From contig CAXXIH010000001.1 of assembly GCA_963663365.2 (NCBI GenBank), forward strand, positions 186,001 to 250,000: a DNA stretch of 64,000 nt, in the 5' to 3' direction. The position numbers were made by a program, and so were the translations under genes. Positions within the stretch are counted from its first letter, which is position 1; each line of letters begins with the position of its first letter. Source of the stretch: G963663365 sp963663365. Lineage in GTDB: Bacteria > Hinthialibacterota > Hinthialibacteria > Hinthialibacterales > G963663365. A model generated the notes under the pieces. The model saw nothing but the letters and a program-made list of their open reading frames with translations. It was not told the DNA's origin and did no database searches. Positions 1 to 9,231 of this stretch are shown in pieces.

Positions 1-2193
1 CCGGTTTTCGTTCTCTCCAATCACAATTTGACAAGGAATATCCGCCCCAAGCACATCAGTAACAGCGGCCTTTGACTCTTCTTGCCCGGTTTTTAATGCG
101 ATTTCAGCAATCCCGTTTCTGATCCAGGATACCGGATTGTAGACAAGTACCGGATTTTCAAGTTGAGCCGTATTGATATGGCCTGCGATTGAATCGAAGG
201 ATTCGTGCTGGTTTGATAACGCTGTGTCACGGATTTGCCGGAAGACATCCTTTGTATGATTTGTCTTTTCGGTTTTGCCGCTTAGCAATGCATCGGATTG
301 GCGTGTTAGCAATTCAAGCCAGGATAACTCAAGTTTTTCGGTGGGATAATCAGTCCCGATACGAGTGGCTGCGGCTGCCATGCGCTCTGCCGTTATTAGC
401 GCATTCTCCGCAGCAAGTTCCATTTGTTTAAGCTCAGGTTGACTCGATAAGTCGTCTCTGTGGTGAGGCGTGTAAAGATCTCCCTTCCATTGGGGCAGGT
501 TATCCTTTTTATCTTCGCTGAATTGTTTTTCGATTTGAGCTGTCCATCCCGTCATGGTGCCAAAACGGACCTTCGGAAATGGTTTGGCGGTTACTAATTT
601 TTCCGCCTCTTGGAACAAGGCCCGGTCCGGACTCCATCCATGTTCCCAGTGGCTATAGAGGAGTCCTGTTTCGGGCAACTGTTCTTCACGCAACCATTCA
701 TCCAAAGTGCGAATTAGACTTTCGGGCTTCAAATCCTCAACCACGCCTCTCGGAGGCATATAGGTGAGAATTCGCGAACCGCCCGTGCCGTTCCACCAGC
801 CCAAGCAGGGCAGGTTCAAGCGGTGATTCTTTTCTCGTTGATAGTGTTTCCATGTAACTGAACCGGGCAAAATAACAAGCGTTTTTATTCCGCAGCCGGT
901 TAAAAGCTCCGGTAGACTCGGAATGGATACGCATGTATCTGGTAGATAGGCCTCATGCGCTTCAAATTTCATCTCTTCACGCAAATAGTGAATCCCGTAA
1001 AGCATCTGCCGGATTAGGCTCTCACCGGTAACCGCCGCAGGATTGGGCATCGTCCAAAAAACGCCGCCCGGCTCATACCGTCCTTCTGAAGCGAGCTGCC
1101 GCAACTGTTCATGAAGTCCGGGATAGACTTTTTGTAGCCAGGCGTGAATTGCGGGTTGTGTGTGTGTCGCCGCAATCCGGGGATTCCGATTTAGGACATC
1201 CAATATCAAGCCTAAATTCTTCGCGGCCGTCTCTACGCTCTCAGCTTCCCCCGCGCCTGTATCGATTCGATGATGAATCAACGCAGTTAATTGAAAACCA
1301 AAAGCCTGCATCGCTCCATCCAGAGCGTTCAGGCTTTGCAGGCAGTTATGCAGTGAATTCGAATATTTATCGATATCCTTGGCTTCCAGGGCAATCAAAT
1401 CGACTTGGTTGAGCGCATCCTGGAATTTGCGCCTCCATTGGGTTTCCTGCTGTGGCGGAGCCAGGTTTAACATGCTTTGCACATTCAGGATGTCCCTAAG
1501 GACCGGCAGCGTTACAGAGCGAAACGGTTCCGTTTCTTCGGGGATAAGCCGCAGTTTTGCCACGCTCTCAAATTCGTCCCAGCTGAGGTCGACCGGGGCG
1601 CCGATAGGCGAGGTGTCTGCCCATTGGAATTTACTTTGAGGGCCGAGTCCGGCGGGATCTTCAACGCGGATAACAACTGAAAAACGTTGTCCCGGACGTG
1701 CATCCCGGGCCAATACACCTCCCCCAGTGATGGCATCAGGGCAGGGACCGGAACCACATCCCAATTGGACTGCCTCTGTTTCATCAACCCAAACTGTAGC
1801 TGTGCCGGCATGGAGGGTGATTTCAAAGTGGATGCCGGAGTGGTGAATGGGTATTACTCCGGCGCGTTCGGGGACGATAAACCACCCGCGAAACCATACT
1901 TCTTGGATGTCGTCCTTGCCTGTGGCCACTTCACGCCATGGCAATGTGGACGGTATTGATGGCCATCGCCTGTCGTCATAATCGGCGCCTTCGCCGCGGA
2001 CGGTCGGGCCGAAATGGATGCGCCAGGAGGGAATTTCCAGCCCGGCGGTCTCCTGCAAAATACCGATAATCTCATGCGCTAAACGGTCCGGGGAGGTTGA
2101 CGGTTCTCCTGCACCATTCGAGATGCCCGGCGACAACAGGCAAAGCAAAATGGCAAATCCGAGCGATATCCTTGAGTTAGCCCTGCTAGTCAT
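1..2193 (-). CDS. Exported alpha-mannosidase-like protein (GH38), 3' end outside window
   Basis: An open frame of 731 codons runs from ATG at 2193 off the left edge. Residues 1-27 are a signal peptide, so the product is exported. Residues about 56-180 look like a beta-sandwich carbohydrate-binding domain (WFRGWFIVP). Residues about 300-470 match the GH38 catalytic core: a QP..W motif, EGRYEP, TGESLIRQMLYG and YLPDT with the presumed nucleophile Asp419. GH38 enzymes release alpha-mannose using a zinc ion. Here the normally invariant zinc-binding His of the HxHxD-type motif is Arg (HHRID, 307-311), and PDTFG is PDTCV. The protein may therefore have altered metal use, altered substrate or no activity. 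The flavin reductase gene ends 7 bp upstream, suggesting cotranscription. Confidence 0.8.
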   Translation of the reverse strand, partial: MTSRANSRISLGFAILLCLLSPGISNGAGEPSTSPDRLAHEIIGILQETAGLEIPSWRIHFGPTVRGEGADYDDRRWPSIPSTLPWREVATGKDDIQEVWFRGWFIVPERAGVIPIHHSGIHFEITLHAGTATVWVDETEAVQLGCGSGPCPDAITGGGVLARDARPGQRFSVVIRVEDPAGLGPQSKFQWADTSPIGAPVDLSWDEFESVAKLRLIPEETEPFRSVTLPVLRDILNVQSMLNLAPPQQETQWRRKFQDALNQVDLIALEAKDIDKYSNSLHNCLQSLNALDGAMQAFGFQLTALIHHRIDTGAGEAESVETAAKNLGLILDVLNRNPRIAATHTQPAIHAWLQKVYPGLHEQLRQLASEGRYEPGGVFWTMPNPAAVTGESLIRQMLYGIHYLREEMKFEAHEAYLPDTCVSIPSLPELLTGCGIKTLVILPGSVTWKHYQREKNHRLNLPCLGWWNGTGGSRILTYMPPRGVVEDLKPESLIRTLDEWLREEQLPETGLLYSHWEHGWSPDRALFQEAEKLVTAKPFPKVRFGTMTGWTAQIEKQFSEDKKDNLPQWKGDLYTPHHRDDLSSQPELKQMELAAENALITAERMAAAATRIGTDYPTEKLELSWLELLTRQSDALLSGKTEKTNHTKDVFRQIRDTALSNQHESFDSIAGHINTAQLENPVLVYNPVSWIRNGIAEIALKTGQEESKAAVTDVLGADIPCQIVIGENENR

Positions 2194-2200
2194 TGTGCGC

Positions 2201-2758
2201 TCACTGATTGAAGTATTGTCCTGTCAACACGATCTTATTGCCTTTGCACATATAGGTTTGTCCGTGCAGGTGATAAACAAGTTCGGCCTCTTCTGTCCAA
2301 TGTCCACCATCCCAGGCAATCTCGTCTGCTGTCAGGTGGACCACGTTGACATAATAGATGATTCGGTCGCCAATCTCTTGGAGGTCCCAGACCATGCATT
2401 CCAAATGGGCCAGGTTGCTGCTGAGCAGCAGGGGCGAAACCATGGCTGCACGGCTGGTTGAAAGTTCCAGCAGGCGGAGTTTCTCAATGTCGCGTCCCGT
2501 ACGAAGCCCACAATAGTGGAGCTCTTTTAGAATCGATAGGTCCGGAATTCCAACAACACATTCACCCGTTTCGCGCAATATCTCATGGCTGTAGCAAGTG
2601 CGAATGAGCGTAAAAGCCAGTATGGGCGGATTCTGAGACGCAGGCATATACCATGTTAAAGGGATTAGATTATTAATGCGGTCGCGCCGGGTGGAAAGGC
2701 AGAGTAACGGGTGGCCGACCAGTAGTTGGTTATAGGTATTTGGAGGAAATTGCCGCAT
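2201..2758 (-). CDS. Flavin reductase-like (FMN-binding split barrel) protein
   Basis: The 185-residue protein fits the flavoredoxin/flavin reductase domain family. It has the N-terminal P-L-L-C-L-S-T-R strand followed by RINNLIPLTW, then NPPILAFTLIR, ETGECVVGIPD, the RTGRDIEKL loop and a late LEC motif. These cytoplasmic proteins bind FMN and pass electrons from NAD(P)H or ferredoxin-like donors, but the partner cannot be read from sequence. It precedes the GH38-like gene by 7 bp on the same strand, so the two probably share a promoter in the 445-bp region upstream. A metabolic link between the two is not evident. Confidence 0.85.
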   Translation of the reverse strand: MRQFPPNTYNQLLVGHPLLCLSTRRDRINNLIPLTWYMPASQNPPILAFTLIRTCYSHEILRETGECVVGIPDLSILKELHYCGLRTGRDIEKLRLLELSTSRAAMVSPLLLSSNLAHLECMVWDLQEIGDRIIYYVNVVHLTADEIAWDGGHWTEEAELVYHLHGQTYMCKGNKIVLTGQYFNQ

Positions 2759-3203
2759 GGCGCCAATTATGAGGCAAGCCGGGCCTGCGATGAAGGAAGA
2801 AAATAGACCTTGCCGGAATCATCACGGATTCAGCGCCTTCCTCATGCCTTTGAATCATCTATTTGCCCGCAAAGATGCGAACAAAGCCAGGTTTTTTCCG
2901 TAAAGCGACAACATCAATTGGCCACAACCAAGTGGCGGACTTTACCAGTTGAACCAATTGAGGGGTTCTTGTAACCTTGATTTCCTTCCGTGTCGGGTGT
3001 GTCGCTCTGATAATCTGAAGTCAATGGGCTCCATTAAAATTGCTTAATGGGTCGCCCGGGAAGACTGGTTGTGATACTCTCTCCCACTATTCGGAAGTGA
3101 CACGGAATGACCGGGTGCGCAATGGGTACATACTTCTATGCGCATTTTAACTTCTGAAAAATCTGTTGCTTGCAACGACCCTTTGAGTGTGGGCCGGTGA
3201 AAC
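2759..3203. other. Divergent intergenic region
   Basis: This 445-bp stretch separates the minus-strand flavin reductase/GH38 pair from the plus-strand chaperone operon, so it must hold both promoters. I see no CIRCE element, no convincing small gene and no strong hairpin. A small minus-strand frame here overlaps the J-like gene and looks like a shadow. Confidence 0.5.
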
Positions 3204-4538
3204 ATGACGGCTGAAGAAACCAAACAGCAAGTTACCACAGACGCAAAATCCCAGGTCACCATTAAGGATCCTTATAAGGTCTTGGGAGTTTCAAAACTCG
3301 CTGATGATGAAAAGATCAAAGCGAGTTATTACGTGCTCGTGAAAAAGTACTCTCCCGAGTACTATCCGGATGAATTCATCAAGATCCGGACAGCCTACGA
3401 TATGTTACGCGAGCCGGAAGACCGGGCGAAGATTGATATCAATTTATTCAATCCGGCTCCCTCTATTTCGTACGAAGATTATCCTTTCCGTGAAGAACAA
3501 CCTAAAGATGGGGATCACCATCTATCGCTTTTTAAATTGAACCAAGAATTGCAGCAGATTCTTGGTGATCGCGATCCGTCACAGGCGAGTGCCGATGAAG
3601 TCCCCACGGTTTCGCATATTCTCCGCGGCAAGATTGTCTATTTTTGTGACAAACAACGTTGGGACGAAGCAGAAGAAGCGCTACGGCTGCTTGTAGAGCT
3701 TCATCCTGACGATGTCAGGTTACAGGATGACTTGCGCTGTGTGCGTTGGATGGAAGCCTTTCATTTTGCTCAAGATGAGCAGTGGCAAGATGCCGGACGG
3801 GCTTGGTTCGATTTACAGCAGGAAAAGGGCGGCGATTGGCGTTTGACCCAAAACCTCGCCCTCGTTGCCGCTCGACGTATCGATAAAGAGCACGAAGATG
3901 AGTGGTGGCGAGAAACGCTTAAACTGTGGAATGAACATCTTAAAAAAGATGGTGACGATAATTATATCAAGGCACTGATCATTGCCTTGCATCATTTGAC
4001 CGGTGGCCGTCTTTTAGAGGGCGGCGCTGAATCGCTCGGCGGCTCTCTTGCGTTGGCCGGCTCCGGCAAAGAATTGGGAATGGCTTGTATGCAGCGCGGC
4101 AATTGGCCCGCAGCTGTCGAAGCCTTTGAATCGGTCATCGATAGCAATGAGAATGATGTCGATTTGCTGTGTCAATTAGGATGGGCCTACTTAAATACAA
4201 ACCACATTCCCAAGGCTTTTCAGATGTGGAATCGCGCGAAGAAACTCGCGCCGGATTCCGACTCTGTGAAAGACCATCTCGTTCGTGGCAATCTGACCGT
4301 TGCCCGACGCTTAAAAGAACAAAATATCAACAATCAGGCTCTCGTTCATTATAAAAATGTTCTGCGTTTTGCTCCGGAAAATCTCGATGTCCGTGTGGAA
4401 TTAGGCGAAACCTATATGGGGATGCAGAATTTCCAGGCGGCGGCCAAAGAGATGGAGCGTGTTTTGGAACTGGACCAACGGCACAAAGTCGCCAAACAAA
4501 TGCTCCGCGATGCTAAACGTTTGGGGAACCTGAGATGA
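3204..4538 (+). CDS. J-domain-like protein with TPR repeats
   Basis: The 444-residue cytoplasmic protein begins with a J-like domain at about residues 22-80 (YKVLGVSKLADDEKIKASY, then TAYDMLREPEDR). The signature HPD tripeptide, which in DnaJ stimulates Hsp70 ATPase, reads SPE (KKYSPEYYPDEF). The rest is tetratricopeptide repeats, clearest at about 280-440, a fold used for protein contacts. The stop overlaps the grpE start by 4 bp and dnaK follows, so it is the natural J partner or adaptor of this Hsp70 set. Without HPD it may recruit clients or DnaK without classical ATPase stimulation; that is inference. It is not a standard DnaJ: no Gly/Phe region or zinc fingers are present. Confidence 0.8.
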   Translation: MTAEETKQQVTTDAKSQVTIKDPYKVLGVSKLADDEKIKASYYVLVKKYSPEYYPDEFIKIRTAYDMLREPEDRAKIDINLFNPAPSISYEDYPFREEQPKDGDHHLSLFKLNQELQQILGDRDPSQASADEVPTVSHILRGKIVYFCDKQRWDEAEEALRLLVELHPDDVRLQDDLRCVRWMEAFHFAQDEQWQDAGRAWFDLQQEKGGDWRLTQNLALVAARRIDKEHEDEWWRETLKLWNEHLKKDGDDNYIKALIIALHHLTGGRLLEGGAESLGGSLALAGSGKELGMACMQRGNWPAAVEAFESVIDSNENDVDLLCQLGWAYLNTNHIPKAFQMWNRAKKLAPDSDSVKDHLVRGNLTVARRLKEQNINNQALVHYKNVLRFAPENLDVRVELGETYMGMQNFQAAAKEMERVLELDQRHKVAKQMLRDAKRLGNLR

Positions 4539-5080
4539 GATTGTGGCCCGGACGTGGATCACAGATTTTGCAGGATCAGATTGAACAGACTCGGGCTTCG
4601 TTTCCGATTGACAATCTACCTGCACCCGTGAGCACTCCTGATACGGATGATGTTCTCTCGGCTGTGTTTCGCACCTTACAAAGGTCCACGGGTGAGTCTC
4701 CGAGCAGCCGATACAGGTTTCGGGGCCAGAATCCTCAAGAGGATTTGATCCGAAGGCTATTGCCGATACTGGATGGTTTCGATCAGGTTTTTCGGTTTGG
4801 CGAGCGTGACCAGGCGCAAGGCGATGAAAGCCTTCAGAACTGGCTTAAGGCTCTTAAGGGGATTCACCGCCATCTGGTTTCAGTCCTTGAAAAAGAAGGA
4901 CTTAAGCCTATCGAAACCATAGGCCGGAAATTAGATTTGGACCGGCATGAAGTTGTCGATGTACGTGAGACGCTTGAGGCATCTCACGATACCATCTTAG
5001 AGGAGGTCGACCGAGGTTATGAACTGAACGGGCGTGTCTTGCGGGATGCGCGCGTGATTGTTGCCCGTCGGCCTTCCTAG
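4535..5080 (+). CDS. grpE: GrpE nucleotide exchange factor
   Basis: The 181-residue protein matches GrpE: an RRLLPILDGFDQVFRF helix and a QNWLKALKGIHRHLVSVLEKEGLKPIE segment, then a C-terminal beta-wing ending in LEEVDRGYELNGRVLRDARVIVA, the family's most conserved region. GrpE dimers release ADP from DnaK in the cytoplasm. The start ATG lies inside the end of the upstream J/TPR gene (ATGA overlap), which implies translational coupling. The N-terminal 60 residues are not conserved GrpE sequence. dnaK starts 201 bp downstream. A second, housekeeping grpE-dnaK-dnaJ set may exist elsewhere but is not visible here. Confidence 0.88.
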   Translation: MRLWPGRGSQILQDQIEQTRASFPIDNLPAPVSTPDTDDVLSAVFRTLQRSTGESPSSRYRFRGQNPQEDLIRRLLPILDGFDQVFRFGERDQAQGDESLQNWLKALKGIHRHLVSVLEKEGLKPIETIGRKLDLDRHEVVDVRETLEASHDTILEEVDRGYELNGRVLRDARVIVARRPS

Positions 5081-5281
5081 TTAGCGTGACTTATTGAATA
5101 CAACGCACGGATCCCGTAACCATTGGTTTGCGGGCCGTGTGTTAGTGCGCTGTCCAGCGGTTTTCACCGTTGGCGCAGTGAAAAAACTTGGCATAGAATA
5201 AACGCTTGGGTTTGCTCTGATGCTTCGCTGAAGCCGGGGAGGCACCTGAGTAGTTTGCATTGACCAACAGGAGTGCGATGA

Positions 5282-7027
5282 ATGGGCCGTATCCTAGGCA
5301 TTGATCTTGGTACGACGAACTCTGTCATGGCTATTATGGAGGGAGATTCCCCATCCATTCTTATTAACGATGTGGGTGACCGGATAACTCCATCTGTCGT
5401 CTGTTTTCAAGGTCAAGATATTTTAGTTGGAAAAAAGGCACGCCGTGCCGCCGCGCTGAATATCGATAACACCGTTTTCTCCATAAAACGTCATATGGGG
5501 ACCAAACATCGGGTGAATATTAATGGCCGTGATTATACCCCGCAGGAGATTTCGTCGTTTATTCTTCAGAAGTTTAAGAGCGATGCAGAATCGTACTTGC
5601 ATGAAGATGTAAATGACGCGGTCATTACCGTCCCCGCTTATTTCACAGATGCTCAGCGTCAAGCCACGCGGGATGCCGGACAGATCGCCGGATTTAATGT
5701 TCGCCGGATTATCGACGAGCCGACAGCGGCCGCGATTTCATATGGTTTGGATAAAGAAGAAGACCAAGTCTTGATGGTCTTCGACCTTGGCGGCGGTACG
5801 TTTGACGTTTCGATTATCGAGATGGTCGGCGGCGTCTTTCAAGTTCTGGCCATTAAAGGTAATAACCACCTCGGCGGCGACGATTTTGATGATCGCATCG
5901 TTCAGTATCTTTTGAAGCACATTCAAGAGACAGAAGGCGTAGACCTATCACGCGATAAAAAGGCGCTTTTCCGTCTTCGCGATGCCTCCCAAGAGGCCAA
6001 AATCGAACTTTCCGGTGTAACTAGCACACAGATTATCGTCGAGGCGTTAGCCATGACCGAAAAGGGTCCGCTTTCGCTGGATGTTGAACTGACTCGTGCC
6101 AAGTTGGAATCCTTGATACACGATCTTGTGGAAAGCATGCTTGAGCCCACGCGCAATGTTATTCGGGACGCAGGGCTTACCAATGAGGATATCAATACGG
6201 TCTTATTGGTTGGTGGTAGCACGCGTATGCCATGCGTGCAGAAAATGGTTCATGACATTACGAACAAAGAGCCGCGTAAGGATGTTTCTCCTGATGAATG
6301 CGTGGCTCTGGGCGCCGCGATTCAAGGATCGATTTTGGCGCCGGAATTTTCATCGGATGAAACCGGAACAGCCCTCAATACCGAAGGTCCGGTTATTGTT
6401 CACTTAACGCCATTTTCCTTGGGTGTCGGTTTGGCTGAAGACCGCTATGGCGTTCTGATCGAGCGGAATTCCACGTATCCAACAGAAGCCAAAGACTTAT
6501 TTACAACAACACGCGATTTCCAAGATGCGATTTCCTTCCCGGTTTATGAAGGTGAAGAACCTATCGCATCCGCCAACACATTCTTGGATATGCTGCGAAT
6601 TGACGGCATTCCGGCTGCTCCACGCGGTGTTCCTCGCATTGAAGTCACATTCAGGCTCAACCAGGACCGTATTCTGGAAGCCACAGCCAGAGATTTGACC
6701 ACGGGCAAAGAGGTTTCGGTTACGATTCTTTCTACGGATAACCGCCTCAGTGAAACTGAAGTCGCCGATCTTACGTTGGAGGCTCGTGAACGTGTCGCCC
6801 GGTCGCTTCAAAAGCGTCAGTTGACCGACCTTCACAATGAAGCTGAAGGTCTGATCTACCGTGCTGAAAAGATGTTCGAAGAGTTCGCGGATATGGTCAG
6901 CGATGATGCCCGGGTGGCCGTTGACCGCTTGCGCGAAGCCAAGGATTCCGATGATGAGGAAAACTTGGGTGAGCTGATGGGGACTGTGTCCGAGATGCTT
7001 ACGAAACTTGAGATGGCCGATTATTGA
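5282..7027 (+). CDS. dnaK: DnaK-family Hsp70 chaperone, short form
   Basis: The 581-residue protein has the full Hsp70 nucleotide-binding domain: GIDLGTTNSVMA at residues 5-16, VPAYFTDAQRQATRDAG, DEPTAAAISYGL, the phosphate-2 loop DLGGGTFDVS and VGGSTRMPCVQ. The substrate-binding domain follows from about 380 and the helical lid is abbreviated compared with the usual 610-640 residue DnaK, with no acidic tail. A good ribosome-binding site (AGGAG) stands upstream of ATG 5282. It closes the J/TPR-grpE-dnaK operon, so it is probably served by those two partners. The short lid and the unusual J partner suggest a specialised rather than the main DnaK, though this cannot be shown from one window. 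Confidence 0.9.
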   Translation: MGRILGIDLGTTNSVMAIMEGDSPSILINDVGDRITPSVVCFQGQDILVGKKARRAAALNIDNTVFSIKRHMGTKHRVNINGRDYTPQEISSFILQKFKSDAESYLHEDVNDAVITVPAYFTDAQRQATRDAGQIAGFNVRRIIDEPTAAAISYGLDKEEDQVLMVFDLGGGTFDVSIIEMVGGVFQVLAIKGNNHLGGDDFDDRIVQYLLKHIQETEGVDLSRDKKALFRLRDASQEAKIELSGVTSTQIIVEALAMTEKGPLSLDVELTRAKLESLIHDLVESMLEPTRNVIRDAGLTNEDINTVLLVGGSTRMPCVQKMVHDITNKEPRKDVSPDECVALGAAIQGSILAPEFSSDETGTALNTEGPVIVHLTPFSLGVGLAEDRYGVLIERNSTYPTEAKDLFTTTRDFQDAISFPVYEGEEPIASANTFLDMLRIDGIPAAPRGVPRIEVTFRLNQDRILEATARDLTTGKEVSVTILSTDNRLSETEVADLTLEARERVARSLQKRQLTDLHNEAEGLIYRAEKMFEEFADMVSDDARVAVDRLREAKDSDDEENLGELMGTVSEMLTKLEMADY

Positions 7028-7079
7028 TCAAGATATCATCGTCGAGCATTTACATATCCCTTTTGCGTTTAAGAACTTA

Positions 7080-7131
7080 ACGGGAGAGATAGTGAGAATC
7101 CCTGCTTCGCTTCTCTCCCGTCCTTAATTTT
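7080..7131 (+). terminator. Rho-independent terminator of the chaperone operon
   Basis: A perfect 10-bp stem (7080-7089 with 7112-7121) encloses a loop that can pair further, and is followed by a short T-rich run (tccttaattt). It lies 52 bp after the dnaK stop. Confidence 0.75.
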
Positions 7132-7390
7132 AGGCCCTGAGTTTTTCAGATATCGGGCCGCTCATCGTTTCCGGCTTGATTTCCTGCCTGGGAAGGCGTC
7201 ACCCGTATTTGGTTCCCTTCGTTAGCATCGTGTGTACACGTTGCCCGGCAGGCAGCTCGACCATCGCGCTTGCAGGCCGTATTCTCCCATGCGGCTTTTT
7301 GCGCCTGTACAACAATTTGAAAAGCGCGCCTCATATCGATCATCATGATCTGGACTATCTTTCGAGACGCTGAACTGAGGCATTGAACTT
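7132..7390. other. Intergenic region upstream of TPR/coiled-coil gene
   Basis: About 260 bp between the chaperone terminator and the next gene. It presumably contains that gene's promoter. The short open frames on both strands here show no family features and I do not accept them. No strong repeat is seen. Confidence 0.4.
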
Positions 7391-9040
7391 ATGGATATTT
7401 TCTCAAACTCCAGTGCACCGACGCCCCCATCACCGGAGTCCAAACCGCCGTTGCCGACTCACCAAACCGAGCCGCCCGCTCAAACTCCCGTTTTTGGCGG
7501 GCAAACCAGCCCGGCCGGAATGTTTGAAGAGCAGCAGGACACGACTGTGCAGGCAGTCATGGATTCGGCAAATCAGCATTACAATGAAGCGCTAACCCTG
7601 GCTCATAACGGCAAACTGGATGAAGCCATTGTGCAACTCCAGGCGGCCATCTCGCTCGCGGGGAATCAGCCCAATTTCTATAACTTGTTGGGAACTTGCT
7701 ATGCCCAAAAGGGGCTCTATAGCGAAGCGATTGAAACCTGGAAGCGGACTCTGACTTTGGATGCCGAATTGGAGCGGGCTTATAAGAACATCGAGAAAGC
7801 TCGCCATCTAGAAGGCGAGGCTGTTGCGGAGTCAGGTAAACGCCCCTTGCTTACCGCAATCACCGGGCTTTGTGTGGCCATTGCCTTTTTGGTTTGTATT
7901 AGCGGTTTTCTCGGAGTCAAAATTTGGCGTATGTCTAGCTCTATCCGAAGTCTGAATTCGCAAATTGAAATTGTGAAGCAGGAAAAGGATGCCGCCGAAA
8001 AACAAGCCTCCGGCCGCATCGAGATGACTCATTACAAGGATCTCGAGCAGCAGATGCAGGTTCTTAGAGGGCAACTTGCGGAAAAAGACGAAGAAATCCG
8101 CCGAAAAGAAGCCGAATATCTTGAACTCCAGCAACGCAATGCGCGGCAATTGGCTGACCTGGAAACTTCGATCGAGAGCAAAGATCAGCAAATTCGCAGT
8201 TTGAACGGGGAATTAGGCGAGGTTGTCGTGATGAGTAAGACTATCGCCGAACTCCAAGGCGAAATCGAAGTTAATGGGGATAAGCTGATAGAAAAAGAAA
8301 ATAGCATTGCGGCTCTAAATAAGACTCGGGAAACCCTCGAAAACCAAATCCAGCAATTGAGTCGAGAACTGGATGAATCGCGGCGGGAGTGGAATCAAAA
8401 GGAACTTGCATTGCGGCAGGAAAAAGAAGACGCCCTCAGCAAACAGTCGAATCAACTGCAAGAGGCCACTGGACGGCTAAAGGCCTTGATTGACCTTGAA
8501 AAGAGCCGTCAGATGGCAACCAATCTCACTCGCCAAGCGCTGATTGAGATGGATGCACATCGTTTTGATGAATCTCTTAAATATCTAACCGAAGCGCTAC
8601 GGTATGACCAGCAAAATGTTATCGCGCTCGATTATAAAAACCGGATTCAGGAAATTTTAAGCGATCCATTTGAGCGTGAATTGATCATTGCCAGCGCCAA
8701 AGTTATGGAAGATCAGAAGGAGCAAAAACTTCAAGAAATTAGGTCCAACCTTCGGTCGGAAGCGGAACATGCCTATGAAGAGGGTAATTATTCGCGGGCC
8801 GCTGAGTATTTCGGACGGCTGCATATGCTTACCAAAGATGAAGGCGAGCGCAGCAAGATCGCCACGATTTTGGTCAAAAGTGAAGAATCCGCTAAACGGT
8901 TACAGTTGCAGGTCGATGAAGCCACGCGCGAGATGAACGCAGGCAATCCGGAACGTGCGCGTGAAATTCTTAAAGAAGTTTTAAAAGAGAGTCCTCAAAA
9001 TCAACGAGCGGTTGACCTTCAGAGTCAACTGAACTCATAA
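7391..9040 (+). CDS. Membrane-anchored TPR and coiled-coil protein
   Basis: I do not recognise a named family. The 549-residue protein starts with a Pro/Ser-rich 50-residue tail, then TPR units at about 60-140 (YNEALTLAHNGKLDEAIVQL, YNLLGTCYAQKGLYSEAIETW). One membrane helix follows at about 156-175 (LTAITGLCVAIAFLVCISGFLG), then a long heptad coiled coil rich in Glu, Gln and Lys at about 185-365, and a second TPR block to the C-terminus. With the first TPR block cytoplasmic, the coiled coil and second block would be periplasmic. Spacing from dnaK and an intervening terminator suggest a separate transcript. The architecture fits a scaffold between cytoplasm and periplasm; the partner is unknown. 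Confidence 0.75.
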   Translation: MDIFSNSSAPTPPSPESKPPLPTHQTEPPAQTPVFGGQTSPAGMFEEQQDTTVQAVMDSANQHYNEALTLAHNGKLDEAIVQLQAAISLAGNQPNFYNLLGTCYAQKGLYSEAIETWKRTLTLDAELERAYKNIEKARHLEGEAVAESGKRPLLTAITGLCVAIAFLVCISGFLGVKIWRMSSSIRSLNSQIEIVKQEKDAAEKQASGRIEMTHYKDLEQQMQVLRGQLAEKDEEIRRKEAEYLELQQRNARQLADLETSIESKDQQIRSLNGELGEVVVMSKTIAELQGEIEVNGDKLIEKENSIAALNKTRETLENQIQQLSRELDESRREWNQKELALRQEKEDALSKQSNQLQEATGRLKALIDLEKSRQMATNLTRQALIEMDAHRFDESLKYLTEALRYDQQNVIALDYKNRIQEILSDPFERELIIASAKVMEDQKEQKLQEIRSNLRSEAEHAYEEGNYSRAAEYFGRLHMLTKDEGERSKIATILVKSEESAKRLQLQVDEATREMNAGNPERAREILKEVLKESPQNQRAVDLQSQLNS

Positions 9041-9071
9041 GTTTTAATAATCAAATTGACTTTGGAGACGT

Positions 9072-9100
9072 AGCGCCCGGACTATGTGCCGGGCGCTTTG
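9072..9100 (+). terminator. Terminator after TPR/coiled-coil gene
   Basis: Perfect 9-bp GC-rich stem (9072-9080 with 9089-9097), 8-base loop, followed by ttgct. The short T run makes it a moderate rather than strong intrinsic terminator. Confidence 0.65.
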
Positions 9101-9231
9101 CTATGAATAATCCCGGAAATTTCCGACTGAATGATTCGGGGGCCAGTGTGGCAGAATCTTGCTTCTGGGCAGACTTTTTTTGTATCTGGTGCTCAAGAGC
9201 CCTGTGGCGAATTGACTGATATACTTAAGCA

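Noticed and set aside
3044..3262. Small minus-strand frame at the head of the chaperone operon
   Set aside because: Overlaps the J-like start and has no recognisable features; read as chance.
5101..5160. Possible hairpin between grpE and dnaK
   Set aside because: The CACGG/CCGTG pairing is imperfect with no T run; it does not support a terminator inside the operon.
7146..7346. Short frames between dnaK and the TPR gene
   Set aside because: No ribosome-binding sites, biased composition and mutual overlap on both strands.
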